This document shows positions 10,456 to 21,617 of a DNA stretch of 64,000 nucleotides, piece by piece. Origin of the DNA: Mastigamoeba balamuthi (lineage: Eukaryota; Evosea; Mastigamoebida; Mastigamoebidae). The position numbers were made by a program, and so were the translations under genes. The notes beneath the pieces were generated by a model. That model had not been told where the DNA came from, did no database searches, and saw only the letters and a list, made by a program, of their open reading frames with translations. How positions within the stretch are numbered: the stretch's first letter is position 1; every line of letters starts with the position of its first letter. Location: NCBI GenBank assembly GCA_902651635.1, contig CACRSC010000040.1:1-64000 (forward strand), written 5' to 3'.

Positions 10456-11789
10456 TCTCAGTTGCAGATTTTCCGTAACCTCAGCATTTTCTCTTTTTTT
10501 ATGGTGCCCTTTGATAGTGCTCTTGAAAGCAGGATAGAAAGAATGGCAAGACACCACAGACAAAGGCAGAGAAGGCCCTTCATATGATGCTACATCACGG
10601 ACTCTATCATGGTAGAGCCTTCATTAATTCCTACCAACCTTATTAGGATCCACACATGGCTCACATGCACTCTTGTCACAAACACACTCTAATCTTCTTC
10701 ACATGGCGCCTCACACCATCCTCTTATGCACGTTCCTCATTCTCTGTGTTCTTCTTGTCTTCCTCCTATGATCTATCTTCCATTCTGTCAATCTCCAGAG
10801 TGACACTGATGAGCTACACACTGCCAACACACACATTCAGAATGTCATGGCTCTTCATGGCATTAGAGGCCACTGCTTCACGCAGGAGCAAGTCAAGGCC
10901 ACTCTTTGCTTGCACTGGAACACACAGCATGACATGAAGAAGAAGAAGGACCTGTTGACAGTGACCCTGTGTCAGAAGAAGATCAAGCAGTTCAAGCAGA
11001 GTGCTGTCAATGTACCCCAGCAATTATTTTGTAGTACTATTTCTATTTCTATTTCTATTCCCCAGATAGTATTCCCACGTGAACTAACTACCTTCATAGT
11101 ATGTCCTTACCTGTACCGCACGTCATGCACTCACTGGCAACAACCTCCCACCCCCTACTGAAGATGTACGTCACTTGCAAGACCTGTTTTAATACTAGTA
11201 TGACCACAGGACGTCAAAGCAGAGCACAAGGCCCTGTGTGCAATGATTGCACTGTGTGACTTCACACGGATGAGGCCTCTATTGGAGGACCTCCTCTTCC
11301 TGGCACCAGAAGGGGACGAGAGCAGCATTGACTTGGGCAGCCTACACATCGTGTTCAAATGCTACATCAATGCACCTGGCAATCTGAAGATTGTGCATCC
11401 ACTGTGTTTCACCCGTCACCCTCGCCTCACTGCATTCTGCTGCCTAGGATCGGATTGAGTGGCTGCGCAGCACGGATTGTGCTGAACTGTGCAGGGCAGT
11501 GACAGCAGATAAGGCCACCATGGACGTGCAGCAGGCTGTCATTGCCATCCCACAGATCGTGGTTCTGGGCACACCCCACGAGAGCTCCTTCTTCCGCTGC
11601 AGTCGTGCTCGTGCCAGGTGTGCAGCAGCAGCAGCCAACCACGACGCCGTCGCTGATGACGCCGATTCTGGAAGCAAGGACCCCGCCCCGGCCCCCACTG
11701 CTTCCTCGCCCTCCCCACATCGGGCACAGGTACGAAAAATCCAGTTGTTGATGTCACGCGAATCTCTGTGCGCGGAGGATGACACCACC
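10456..11789 (+). other. Uncertain coding fragments between transposon and CDC26
   Basis: Plus-strand stretches read like protein without a family I recognise: NTHIQNVMALHGIRGHCFTQ (about 10830-10890), EHKALCAMIALCDFTRMRPL (about 11223-11283) and DKATMDVQQAVIAIPQIVV (about 11505-11563). They are separated by stop-rich DNA and may be exons of a decayed gene or more transposon sequence. Confidence 0.3.
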
Positions 11790-12008
11790 TCAGGGGGCGA
11801 GGCCGATCCTGTCGTGGACGGTGGCGCGCGCGGGGGCCTTGGGCGCCGCGGTGTGCGCCCGCGTCGGCGGCGGCGGCGTGGCGCCCGCGGCTTCGGCGGA
11901 CTTCCTGCGCGACGGGGCCGCCGCGGCAGCGCGCGCCTGGGCCGCCGCCCGCTCGCGCTCGACGTCCTCGGGGCGCAGCTCCACGCGCGACGGCTCCAGC
12001 CGCAGCAT
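11790..12008 (-). CDS. CDC26: CDC26, small subunit of the anaphase-promoting complex
   Basis: A 72-aa frame begins MLRLEPSRVELRPEDVERER and ends VHDRIGLAP before a TGA. The N-terminus fits the CDC26 pattern (MLRR.PTRLEL..DDIEE in animals) that inserts into the TPR groove of APC6/CDC16 and stabilises it. The C-terminal NDRIGYKP of animals corresponds to HDRIGLAP here. The middle is Ala/Arg/Pro-rich. A longer C-terminus (RDSRDINNWIF) follows one frame away and is in frame in the partial copy at 4.2 kb, so the final TGA could reflect a one-base insertion in the CCCCC run. The gene is divergent from LSG1 across 379 bp. Confidence 0.75.
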   Translation of the reverse strand: MLRLEPSRVELRPEDVERERAAAQARAAAAAPSRRKSAEAAGATPPPPTRAHTAAPKAPARATVHDRIGLAP

Positions 12009-12387
12009 GGCGCGAAAACAAATATCCCGAACGATATCTAGATTCGGCATTGCTGGTTTGGGCAATATTGCCATTTTGGGTAGGTTATGACCCTAAATGT
12101 CGCTGCGTACATTATAAGACCTATTAGGCAAACATCTCAAGGCCTGTCCAGAAAGATGGACACCTGATTATATCAAAGAGATACCGGAATCTAGATTCGA
12201 CGGAGTTTCCCCGCGCGGTCTCCGCGGGACTCGGTGCACGCGCTGCTTTTGGGTCTCTAGCGCTCCGAGCGTCGGTGATGCAGAGGAGAAGGGGAGAAGG
12301 ACGAGCAGTGGTCAGCTGATGGCAGATATTCCGATGACATCAGCAGCAAGGGAGAGAATCTTTAGCTGAGAACCCGCAGAGAGCGCA
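12009..12387. promoter_or_regulatory. Divergent promoter region CDC26 / LSG1
   Basis: 379 bp separate the two start codons. It contains the 12-bp palindrome GGCAATATTGCC (about 12061-12072), AATATCCCGAACGATATC near 12021-12038, and GATATTCC near 12326, words that recur near other gene starts here. No TATA box at a convincing distance is evident. Confidence 0.5.
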
Positions 12388-15300
12388 ATGAAGAAGAGCG
12401 GGTCTGGGCTGGGCCGCGCGCTGGTGCGCGACAAGCGCAAGGCGTTTGCGAAGAAGGAGGGCCGCGCGTGGGACCGAGCGGACGCGCTGCCGCCGGCGGT
12501 GGAGGAGGCGCAGGTGTCGGGGGCGTCTGTGACGGAGGTCAGCGACCTGCAGGAGCTCCTCGACACGGCCGCCCTCGCTGGCGAGCAGTTCGCCGTCGAG
12601 AAGCAGAACGTCGTCGTCCTCTCCAAGAGCGCCATCACCGTCCCCTCCCTCGAGCACCACGACAAGGCACGCGTCGTCGCCGCCCCCACACGTCACTATG
12701 CCGTCACTCTCTGCCGTCTCTCTGTCGTCTTTGGGGGCCGAAATTAGTTGTCTCTGCTCTGCTTTTTGCGGGTGTCCGTTTTTGTGCCGCTGCCACGCAG
12801 AGCGCGCGGGCTGTGCGCGGGCTGTGGTCTCCCGCGGCGCACGTGGGCCAGTGCCCCGCTGGGCGCTTGCCCCTTTGTTTTCGCTGCAACACGTCACCCC
12901 GCAGTGTCTGTCGGCCGAAATTAGTTGTCTCGGCCTGCCTGCTGGCGAGGGTGTCTGTGTCTTGCGGTCTTGCGTTCTGTGCGCTGCCCACGCAGAGCGC
13001 GGGTGTGCGCGCGTGGGCTGTTGTGCCTCGGGAGCCGCGCGCTGTGCGCTGTGACGGTGTGATGTTGTTTTTGTTTATGCGAATCAATTGAGTGTCTGGC
13101 GCTCTGCTTTGTGTGCTCTCGCAGTGCGCTTGCTGACTGGGGCGGCGTGGCGCTGCGCTGCTGCTGGGGAGCAGGTGGCGGCGGAGAGGGCGACGAGGGC
13201 GATCAAGATACCGCGGAGGCCGCAGTGGACGGACGAGACGACGCTGGAGGAGCTGGACAAGCTGGAGCGCCAGTCGTTCCTCAAGTGGCGCCGCGACCTG
13301 GCCACCGTCGAGGAGGCCGAGAGCCTCGTGCTCACCCCCTTCGAGAAGAACCTCGAGATGTGGCGCCAGCTCTGGCGCGTCCTCGAGCGCAGCGACGCCA
13401 TCGTCCAGATCGTCGACGCGAGGTCCGCCTCTCCTCCCTCGTCTCTCTCTCTCTCTCTGTCTCCCTCTCCTCCTCCCTGCTACTGCTCTGCTGTGCTTCT
13501 GCTCGTTTCAGTTGAACTGCTGTGTTGTGTCTCTGGAGGGCAGTCAACTGAATGCTGGCGCCTGTATGGACCCCCTTGGACTATGTCCCGTTTTTGTTTG
13601 TTGACGCGAATGCGCATTCGGATTCTATTTATCTGGGTGCAAAGCCCGCTGCTCAATGGGGGTGTTTCGTTCATGCCCCCCGCGTCGAGCGATGGGTGTT
13701 TCTGCGGTTCCACGCACTGGGTCAGTTGAACAGCAAACGCAGTGCACGTGTGTTGGGCTGCTGGGCTGGGGAGAGGGCAACGCGCCTAAGAGTCAACTGA
13801 CTCCTGCTGTGGCCGGTGCGCAGGGACCCGCTGTTCTTCTACAGCCTCGACATGGTGGACTACGCGGGGGAGCTGGGCAAGACGTGCCTGCTGCTGCTGA
13901 ACAAGGCCGACCTGCTGACCGAGCGCCAGCGCGTCTGCTGGGCGCGCTACCTGCGCTCCAAGAGCATCCGCTTCATGTTCTTCAGCGCCCTGCGCGAGCA
14001 GAAGCGCAACGAGGAGGCCACCGACACGGACTCGGACTCGGAGGGCGACGCCAGCGACGACGACGTCGAGGAGGACGAGCAGGACCGCGCGACGGGCGAG
14101 GACGCGGGCGAGCTGGCCGAGCTGCGCGGCCTGGCGCGGCTCTACACGTGCGGCGACCTCATGCGCCTCTTCAACGCGATGGCCGAGGCCAGCGCCGCGG
14201 GCTCTGCGGCCCCGCGCATCACGATCGGCATGGTGGGCTACCCCAACGTCGGCAAGTCGAGCACCATCAACGCGCTCTGCGGCACCAAGCGCGTCGCCGT
14301 GACCTCGACGCCCGGCAAGACCAAGCACTTCCAGACCATCAACCTCGTCCGCAACTCTGCCCCTCCCTCCCCCTCTTATTGCTCTTATTCATTTTCATAC
14401 TTCGTATTTGATTGATTTCTGTTTTGATACTTCCTTTCTCATGGCATTTTCGTTGATGCTATTGGATTTCATTTTCATGTCCGAAATCAATCTTTTTTAT
14501 TTGCCTATGTTCTCACACGTTCATTCATTTATCCTATTCTCACACAGTTCAGTCATTCTCTCTTATTCTCATGAATTCAATTGTTCTTTCTTTTTCATCA
14601 CGTTCTCTTTTTGTTTTTTGTTGTTGTACAATTGATATAGTACCCCTCTTGGGCTCCTCTGACATCATGCTGTGGCGCGACACACAGACGGAGACGGTGA
14701 CGATGTGCGACTGCCCGGGGCTGGTGTTCCCGACGTTCCTGGGGTCCAAGGCCGAGATGGTCTGCAACGGCATCCTGCCCATCGACCAGGCCCACGACTG
14801 GCTCTCGCCCGTCGCCATCATCTGCCAGCGCATCCCGCACGCCGTCCTCTGCGCCCGCTACGCCGTCCAGTACGCCTCGGACGCGCAGGTCGCCGAGGCC
14901 GCGGCCAGCCCGCTGGGCGTCGCGACCATCGCGCACGCGGACGAGCCCACCGAGGCCGCGCGGTTCCTCTCGGCCATCGCGGCCGGCCGGGGCTTCGCGA
15001 CGGCGCGCGGCACGCCAGACCAGAGCCGCGCGGCACGCATCGTGCTCAAGGACCTGCTGTCGGGCAAGCTCTACCTGGCCTCGCCCCCGCCGGGCGTCGA
15101 GCCGCGCGAGTTCCTGCCGTGGCGGTCGTCCAAGGCCGCGATGTTCCCCGCGCAGCTCGCGGACGACCCGCCGCTGTGCGCCGGGGCCGACGCGACCGCC
15201 AGGGCGGCCCTGGCCTCGGCGCCCAAGGGCTCGCGGAAGAAGAGCGGGGCGCACGCGGTGCAGAGCGGGTTCGCGGGGCGCAGGAAGCTCAAGAGCGGAG

Positions 15301-15494
15301 CGACGGGCGAGGAGTACAAGGGCACCGTCCACACGGCCGGCAGGCTCGGCTCGGACGACTTCGCGCGGCCCCAGTGGAAGCACCGCGCCATGATCAGGGT
15401 CCCCGTCGCCGCCCCGGCACCCGCCGCTGCCGCTGCGGCGGCCCCGGCGGCGCGGAGGGCCACCACACAGCCCTCGGCCCCGCAGAGCCAATAG
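12388..15494 (+). CDS. LSG1: LSG1, cytoplasmic 60S-maturation GTPase
   Basis: Four exons, 12388-12672, 13175-13422, 13824-14346 and 14688-15494, give 620 aa. LSG1 releases the export adaptor NMD3 from pre-60S subunits in the cytoplasm. The circularly permuted GTPase order is visible: NKADLL (G4) in exon 3 precedes GMVGYPNVGKSSTINALCG (G1), STPGKTKHFQT (G2 region) and DCPGLVFP (G3) at the start of exon 4. Other family blocks are IKIPRRPQW, VLTPFEKNLEMWRQLWRVLE and VCNGILPIDQ. An acidic insert (DSDSEGDASDDDVEEDEQD) sits between G4 and G1, as in yeast. The C-terminal 80 residues are Ala and Lys-rich. The first junction (DKA-R|VAAER) is the least certain; a GC donor three codons earlier also keeps frame. 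Intron 3 is AT-rich, unlike its neighbours. Confidence 0.95.
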
Positions 15495-16048
15495 GACAGG
15501 CCTTCCCCCTCGGTGGCAGCAAAACACTACGCTTGCTTTGACAACGCAAGACAGCCGTTTGCTCGTTCGAGGGCCTCTCTCCCCTCCCCTCCTCCCCCTC
15601 GTCGTCTTCGTGGTGGCGGCGGTGCAACAGTGTTGGTTGCCGCACTGCAGAGGGCTGCGGGACGACGTCGAGCTCTGCCCGCCGTTCTAGCGGTCTGCAC
15701 GCGAGGCTCTGGCGCTCCTGCGTTGCCGCTTGTTTCCGGGCGAGTGTGACGTGTCTGCCGGCGATGCCCCGGTGGGTCGGTGCGGGGTGGCGGGGCCTCG
15801 AGCGCTGCTCGGTCTTGGGCGTGATTGTGCAGTTTACCGCCTTGCCCAATAGGGCCAGTGCCCCTTGCCCTCTCTGTCGAGTCGTCCACATTGTCCACGA
15901 AAAGCGGTGCACCGCGGTGCACATGGCGTGATGTGCTGTGTGCTGTGCAGATCCAACGGCCGTTCCTGACGTCCCGGAGAGGGAAGATCAACGTGCGGTA
16001 CTCCAGTAATACACCAACACTGGCAGTTCTTTAAAGAGTCCGAGAGCG
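15495..16048. other. Intergenic LSG1 to rhamnogalacturonan lyase
   Basis: 554 bp without a recognisable gene. It starts directly after the LSG1 TAG and ends at the ATG of the lyase. No repeats or RNA gene were seen. Confidence 0.5.
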
Positions 16049-17866
16049 ATGGGGTCAACGCTGACGATGCGCGCGGCGCTGCTCCTGGCGGCCTGCTGCG
16101 CGGCCCTCGCGGCCGCCCAGGACGCGGGGAAGCAGCTGGAGAGGCTGGACCGCGGCGTGGTCGCCGTGCCGGCTGTCGGCACGCCCGGCATGCTCGTCTC
16201 GTGGCGGCTGCTGGCGACGGACCCGCCGGGCATCGCGTTCCACGTCTACGCGGGCGCCCGCAGGCTCACGCCCGCGCCCCTCGCCGCGAGCACGAACCTC
16301 GTCGACGCCACGGGCACCGCGCGGACGAGCTACAGCGTGCGGGCGGTCGTCGGCGGCGTCGAGGGGGCGGCGGAGACCGCGAGGGTCCTGGGGGAGCCGT
16401 TCCTGAGCATCGCGCTCGACAGGCCCGCCGGGGGCCGCACGCCCGACGGCGTCGAGTACACTTACGAGGCCAACGACGGCAGCGTCGCGGACCTCGACGG
16501 CGACGGCGACTACGAGCTGGTGCTCAAGTGGCAGCCGAGCAACGCCAAGGACAACAGCCAGGCGGGCTACACGGGGCCGACGCTCGTCGACGCCTACACG
16601 CTCGAGGGCCGCAGGCTCTGGCGCGTCGACCTCGGCCGCAACATCCGCTCGGGCGCGCACTACACGCAGGTCGTCGTCTACGACCTCGACGGCGACGGCA
16701 GGGCCGAGCTGATGCTCAGGACTGCCGACGGGACCGTCGACGGCCGCGGCGTCGTCGTCGGCGACGCCCGCGCGGACCACCGCAACTCCAAGGGCTACAT
16801 CCTCAAGGGCCCCGAGTTCCTGACCGTCTTCAACGGCCTCACGGGCGCCGCCATGGCGACGGTCGACTACTACCCGCCGCGCGGCGACGTGCGCGCGTGG
16901 GGCGACGACTACGGCAACCGCGTCGACCGCTTCCTGGCCGGCGTCGCCTACGTCGACGGCCAGCGCCCGTCGGCCATCTTCGCGCGCGGCTACTACACGC
17001 GCGCCGTCGTCGTCGCGTGGGACTGGCGCGACGGGCGGCTGACGCGGCGCTGGGTCCACGACTCGTCGACGCCGGGCCGCGGGGTCTACGGCCAGGGCTC
17101 GCACTGGTTCAGCGTCGCCGACGTCGACGGCGACGGCAAGCACGACATCGTCTACGGCGCAGGCGCCGTCGGCAGCTCGGGCGCGGCGCTGTACAGCACG
17201 GGCCTGGGCCACGGCGACGCGCTGCACGTGGGCGACCTCGACCCCACGCGCCCGGGCCTCGAGGTCTTCATGGTCCACGAGAACCCGCGGGCGGCCTACG
17301 GCATGGAGCTGCACGACGCGGCCACGGGGCACGTGTTCTGGGGCGCGGGCGGCGAGGACGTCGGGCGCGGGCTCAGCGCCGACATCGACCCCGCGCGGCC
17401 CGGCAGCGAGTGCTGGAGCGTCGTCGGCGAGGTCATGACGGCGCAGGGCCGCGTGCTGGCGCCCCGCGAGCCCGCGATGCCGACCAACTTCGCCGTCTGG
17501 TGGGACGGCGACGCCCAGCGCGAGCTGCTCGACGACACGCACGTCGACAAGTGGGTGCCGGGGCGGCAGGCGACGGCGCGGCTGCTGACGGCGTGGGAGC
17601 TGGGGGCCGCGTCCAACAGCGGCAGCAAGAGGACGCCGGTGCTGGCGGCGGACATCCTGGGCGACTGGCGCGAGGAGGTCGTCTGGCGCAGCAGCGACAA
17701 CAGCCGGCTGATGATCTTCACGACGGGGACGCCGACGGCGCACAGGCTGCCGACGCTGATGCACGACTCGCAGTACAGGGCGCAGGTGGCGGGGCAGAAC
17801 ATGGGGTACAACCAGCCCCCGCACCCCAGCTTCGACATGGCCACCAGGCTCGCCGCCGGCAACTGA
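16049..17866 (+). CDS. Secreted rhamnogalacturonan lyase, polysaccharide lyase family 11
   Basis: A single exon of 605 aa. A hydrophobic signal peptide follows the second Met (MRAALLLAACCAALAAAQ, from 16067), which may be the real start. The mature protein follows the PL11 YesW/YesX pattern closely: YEANDGSVADLDGDGDYELV, LKWQPSNAKDNSQAGYTG, HYTQVVVYDLDGDGRAE, KGYILKGPEFLTVFNGLTG, WGDDYGNRVDRFLAGVAY, ARGYYTRAVVVAWDW, VADVDGDGKHDIVYGA and STGLGHGDALHVGDLDP. The DxDGDG loops are the calcium sites of the eight-bladed propeller. Family members cleave the galacturonate-rhamnose backbone of pectic rhamnogalacturonan I. Length is normal for the family. The family is mainly bacterial and the gene lacks introns while nearly every neighbour has them, which suggests acquisition from bacteria. 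Confidence 0.93.
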   Translation: MGSTLTMRAALLLAACCAALAAAQDAGKQLERLDRGVVAVPAVGTPGMLVSWRLLATDPPGIAFHVYAGARRLTPAPLAASTNLVDATGTARTSYSVRAVVGGVEGAAETARVLGEPFLSIALDRPAGGRTPDGVEYTYEANDGSVADLDGDGDYELVLKWQPSNAKDNSQAGYTGPTLVDAYTLEGRRLWRVDLGRNIRSGAHYTQVVVYDLDGDGRAELMLRTADGTVDGRGVVVGDARADHRNSKGYILKGPEFLTVFNGLTGAAMATVDYYPPRGDVRAWGDDYGNRVDRFLAGVAYVDGQRPSAIFARGYYTRAVVVAWDWRDGRLTRRWVHDSSTPGRGVYGQGSHWFSVADVDGDGKHDIVYGAGAVGSSGAALYSTGLGHGDALHVGDLDPTRPGLEVFMVHENPRAAYGMELHDAATGHVFWGAGGEDVGRGLSADIDPARPGSECWSVVGEVMTAQGRVLAPREPAMPTNFAVWWDGDAQRELLDDTHVDKWVPGRQATARLLTAWELGAASNSGSKRTPVLAADILGDWREEVVWRSSDNSRLMIFTTGTPTAHRLPTLMHDSQYRAQVAGQNMGYNQPPHPSFDMATRLAAGN

Positions 17867-18164
17867 CGCAGCCCCGGCGGGCAGGCCAACACTCCGGCTG
17901 GGTTGTCTCGTTGCCCTCGGACTGACGGTGCCTTCCTTGTTGGCAGCAGAGAGCCATCTATGCAAATACGAAGCACTGACTATGAGCCCGCACGCTCTCT
18001 TTCTCTTTGGCTCATCCGCCACAACACGGCAACCGCGTCCGCACCACCAGGAGGAGCTCCTTGCTCGAGCAAGATGCGGTGTATGGATTGGGGGCTTGGC
18101 GTGCTCGGCGTGGTGTGTGTGCCAATAAAATCAATTGAAAGCCTCAGTGGAAGTCTGCGAGCGC
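17867..18164. other. Short convergent spacer, lyase / glycosyltransferase
   Basis: Tail-to-tail spacer of 298 bp. An AATAAA at about 18124-18129 on the plus strand could serve the lyase. It is followed by ATCAATTGA, a word also found in several introns here. Confidence 0.45.
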
Positions 18165-19300
18165 TCAGACGAAGACGCTCTGGTTGAGGTACTCGGCCAT
18201 GGCGGCGCTGGGCGGGTGCTCCCGCAGCTCGCGGCGCAGGTGGGCGAGGGCGGCCTCCCACGTGTCGAGCCAGCGCTGGTAGTGCACGTTGGCGCAGTCG
18301 CTGCCCCGGTACCAGCGCCCCTCGAGGCCCTGCGTCGCGAGGCTGCGGTAGTCCATGTGCGCCCCCGTGAACTGCACGATGGCCATCCGCGAGTAGTCGT
18401 AGCGCGGGATGGAGCCCTCGTCGATGCAGAAGCAGCGCCAGACGAACCCCGAGACGCGCTCGTCGTAGGTCTTGAGCGGGCGCCGCGTGTCGACCTGCGT
18501 GAAGTACGTGCCGATGACCTCCTGGTCGCCCCCGGTCCAGTTGCGCTGGGCCAGCAGGCGCAGGAGCCCCGCGTGCGTGGCGGCGCTGGGGCGGATCGAG
18601 AGCAGGCCGCTGGCGACGACGGGCTCGCGGCGGACGCACCCAAAGTCGTCCTGCATCGCCGCGAAGTCCTCGGGCTCGTCGAACAGCCAGTCGGGGTTGC
18701 TGTTGACCACCGCGTCGACGTCCACGTACACCACCCGGTCGTACCTGCGCGGCCCGGGGGGCCCGGAGAGGCTGAGGCCGAGAAAAAGCAATTTGGGCGC
18801 CCAATTCAATTGATTTTTGAAGTTTTCGCGCGCCTGTCGCCGAGGTTCCATATTTCGAGCTTGCTGAGCGCCCCGCGCCAGCGCTCCTCGCGGGGCGCCC
18901 ACCCGGGGACCTCGGGGGGCTCGGGCAGCTCGAGGACGGTCAGCCCGACGAGCTCCGCGGTCGCGCGCAGGTGCTGCGAGGCGTGCGGGGAGACGAGGAC
19001 GGCACGCGGGCGGGTCGAGCCGACCATGCGGAGGCCCTCGTTCATGGCGAGCAGCCCCCGCAGGTGCAGGTCGTTGGTCGTGAGGAAGACCCACGCCTGG
19101 CGCGAGAGAGGGGTCTTGGGGGGCGGGTCCACGAGCGCCACGCCCTCGACGGCGCTCTGGCGGATCGCAGCGGACGAGAGACCCGGGGGCGCGTCGGGGG
19201 CGGCAGACGCGGCGGGGTCCGCCCCGTCGAGCAGGTACAGCCCAGCTAGCACGACCCCCGCGGCGCAGAGGCTCACGGCGACAGCGAGCGTCCTCCTCAT
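18165..19300 (-). CDS. Type II membrane glycosyltransferase, GT8/glycogenin-like
   Basis: Two exons, 19300-18834 and 18744-18165, give 348 aa. Residues 1-25 (MRRTLAVAVSLCAAGVVLAG) form a signal anchor, then a Pro/Ala stem, then a GT-A fold. VFLTTNDLHLRGLLAMNEGL opens the domain, and YDRVVYVDVDAVVNSNPDWL carries the DxD metal motif directly after the splice junction. Further on come VVASGLLSIRPS, WTGGDQEVIG and a His-containing VQFTGAHMDYRS. The layout suits a Golgi enzyme using a nucleotide sugar; donor and acceptor cannot be told. The intron is GC-AG (ACAG|GCGCGC) and contains TCAATTGA. An AAATATCTC word lies just 5' of the start. Confidence 0.85.
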
Positions 19301-20176
19301 CAGTTTGGAAGAGATATTTGGATCTGGGGGCGGGATGCGCGCGCGAGGGAAATGAGAAAAAAGTGAAAAAGGCGAGGAAAAGGAGCAGAAATATCTGGAA
19401 AAGTGCCAGCAAGACGTGGCTGGACGTGACGTCAGAGCAACGACGAAAAGTTGGCCACTTCGTTGTTTTTCTCCGCTGCTCGCCCACACCTCCCCGGGAA
19501 ACGCGGGCAGCAGATGCCGGAGGACCCCCAGGCCGCCGCCGACCAGCTGCGCCCCACGGCGGCCGCGCTGCCGCTGAGCCCGCCGCGTCCCCCGCCCACA
19601 GGCAGCGGTCCGTGCCGCCCTGTATTTGTCCGATCTGCGCCGTTATTTTCCCGATCTATCTCCCCTTTCTTTTATGCGGGCGGCTGGTGTTCTCTGGGCG
19701 TGAGTGGGTGTGTGGCCCGGCGACGACTACACTTGCCACCCACCCAACCGGCGGCCGCCGCGGCCACGGGTGGCAGCGATCCCAGAGATTCTTGGGTGCC
19801 GATGATATCGGGAATCGCATCGGATAAATCATACGAGAAATGGCTGTGTTCTGCAGTAATTCCCAGCCCTGACGTGGGGGGTGGGAATTACCGCGGAAAT
19901 GACGCAAAGTGCACAACACTATAACTCTCTTCGCCTCCGCGCACCTTATTTTGCTCTGCGCTCTGCACCCCCAATTAAAACAAAAGCAATCCCCGGCCTC
20001 CCCGCGATGTCCGAGGCCCGCGACCGCCACCCCTCTGCTGACGCGGGGCCCCGCCCTGCTGCAGGCGCCGCTGCCGCTGCCTCTGCCGCTGCCGAGCTGC
20101 GCGCCGACCGTACGCGTTGGGGCCGCAGTGTCGTCGCCCCTCCTCGTCTCAGGGCCCCCCCTACGCAGACCAGCGG
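19301..20176. promoter_or_regulatory. Divergent intergenic region, GT8 / LRR gene
   Basis: 876 bp between the GT8 start and the minimal LRR start. GATATC sits near 19803. From 20007 an ATG opens a Pro/Ala-rich frame (MSEARDRHPSADAGPRPAAG) that could be a first LRR exon, but its best donor (GTACGC near 20109) does not match the phase of the next exon, so it is not included. Confidence 0.4.
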
Positions 20177-21617
20177 ATGACGGGCGAGGACGCCGCACGG
20201 CTGCTGCGCGAGGCGTCGGCCGGGCGCAGCGGCGCGGTGGCGCTGGCGCTGGCAAGTGCGAGCACTCCCGATTGGGGAGGCAACTGTGTCCGCCCTGTCG
20301 TTTGACTTAGTTTTTTCGCACCCCTCCGTTGTGTTGGGATGGATGGACGGACGGGCAGACAACCGCATCGGGGCTTCCGGCACAGACGCCTTCCTCGGGG
20401 CGCTCGCCGAGAGCAGGGCGCTGACTTCGATCGACCTATCCGGTGCCCCCAGCTATTCAGCTGCACTGGTCCCCTGACACACTGTGCGACGCCCACGGCA
20501 GGGAACGGTCTGGGGACGAGGGCCGACGAGCTCCTGCGGGCCGCCAGCGCCAACGCCTCGCTCACGGAGCTCACCCTCTCAGGCACGGCTGCACACACCC
20601 ACCCCGGCCCACGCGCGTCTGACACGAGCAGCCAACACGATGGGGGACGCGGGAGCGGCGGCTGTGGCGAGGTTCCTCGAGGGCAACAGGACGCTCAGGA
20701 AGATGGCCCTCTGCAGTGCGCCCCCCGCTGTGTCTCTCCTTGCGCCTGCCGGCCCCCTCACGCCCTGCCAGACAACGGCATAGGGGACGCAGGGGCCGTG
20801 GAGCTCGCCCGGGCGCTGCGCGGCAACACGACGCTGAGCTCTCTGGACCTCTACTGTACGCCTTTCTGACTTCGTTTTGTTTCTATTTGCTCTGTTTCTC
20901 CTTGTGGGTTTTCTTCGCCATTCTGAGCAGCGGCGCCCCAAAGTCAATTGCATAGGGGACGAGGGTGCGTCTGCGCTGGCGGCGTCGCTGGAGGCAAACA
21001 AGTCGCTGCGGGAGCTCTGCCTGGGGGCCAACAGGGTCGGCGACAGGGGGGTCGCCAGCATCTCGGCCTCGCTGGCCCGGAACGCCTCGCTGACGTCGTT
21101 TGACGTGTCGGGCAACTCCTTTGGCGACACCGGCGCAAAGTGCATCGCCGAGTCGCTCGCTGCCAACACAGCGCTGCGCTCGGTCAACGTCTCCAGTGCG
21201 GCCCTCCTCAGCCCTCTGGCCCCGCTTGCAATTGATTCGCGAGCGCTCGATTGTCCAGGCCAGAAGATCGGCGAGTCAGGCACAGGCGACCTCGTCAGGG
21301 CGGCGAGGGGCAACGGCAGGCTCTCCCTGATCGGCCTGAGATGTGAGTCAATTGAATTCTCTGTGGACGCGTCTCCGCGAGTGCTGTGCAGCTCACGTGC
21401 ACGTGCAGACGCCGAGGTCTCGGAGGACACAAGGGCGCAGCTCGAGACGACGGCGCTCGAGGCGGAGCTGCGGTGGCTGGAGCTGCGCAGCGTCGTAACG
21501 TACGGGTTCGTGAGCGCGCACCTAGGGGCGGAGAGCCCGTTGCGCCTGCTGGACCAGTCGCTGCTCCGCGACATTCTGGAGCTCTCGCACCCCACGCTCT
21601 GCGAGTGCATCTTCTGA
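20177..21617 (+). CDS. LRR protein (ribonuclease-inhibitor/NLRC3 type), one repeat per exon
   Basis: Exons: 20177-20255 (minimal start), 20359-20442, 20502-20582, 20632-20715, 20772-20855, 20944-21195, 21259-21342, 21409-21617. All internal introns are phase 1. Internal exons are 84, 81, 84, 84, 252 and 84 bp, that is 28 aa (one 27) or three times 28 aa, each encoding one RI-type leucine-rich repeat such as NTMGDAGAAAVARFLEGNRT and NCIGDEGASALAASLEANKS. About eight repeats form a horseshoe used for protein binding. The last exon (69 aa, ending HPTLCECIF) is a helical cap without leucine repeats. No NACHT, CARD or membrane segment is present. The start is uncertain. The third intron is GC-AG. 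Confidence 0.85.

Noticed and set aside
16055-18022. Long open frame on the minus strand opposite the rhamnogalacturonan lyase
   Set aside because: It is the antisense shadow of a GC-rich coding strand (GC at third positions removes stops), Arg/Ala/Val-rich without domain structure, while the plus strand has full PL11 homology.
20007-20110. Pro/Ala-rich first exon for the LRR gene
   Set aside because: The best donor leaves a phase that does not fit the next exon; included only as a possibility in the intergenic entry.
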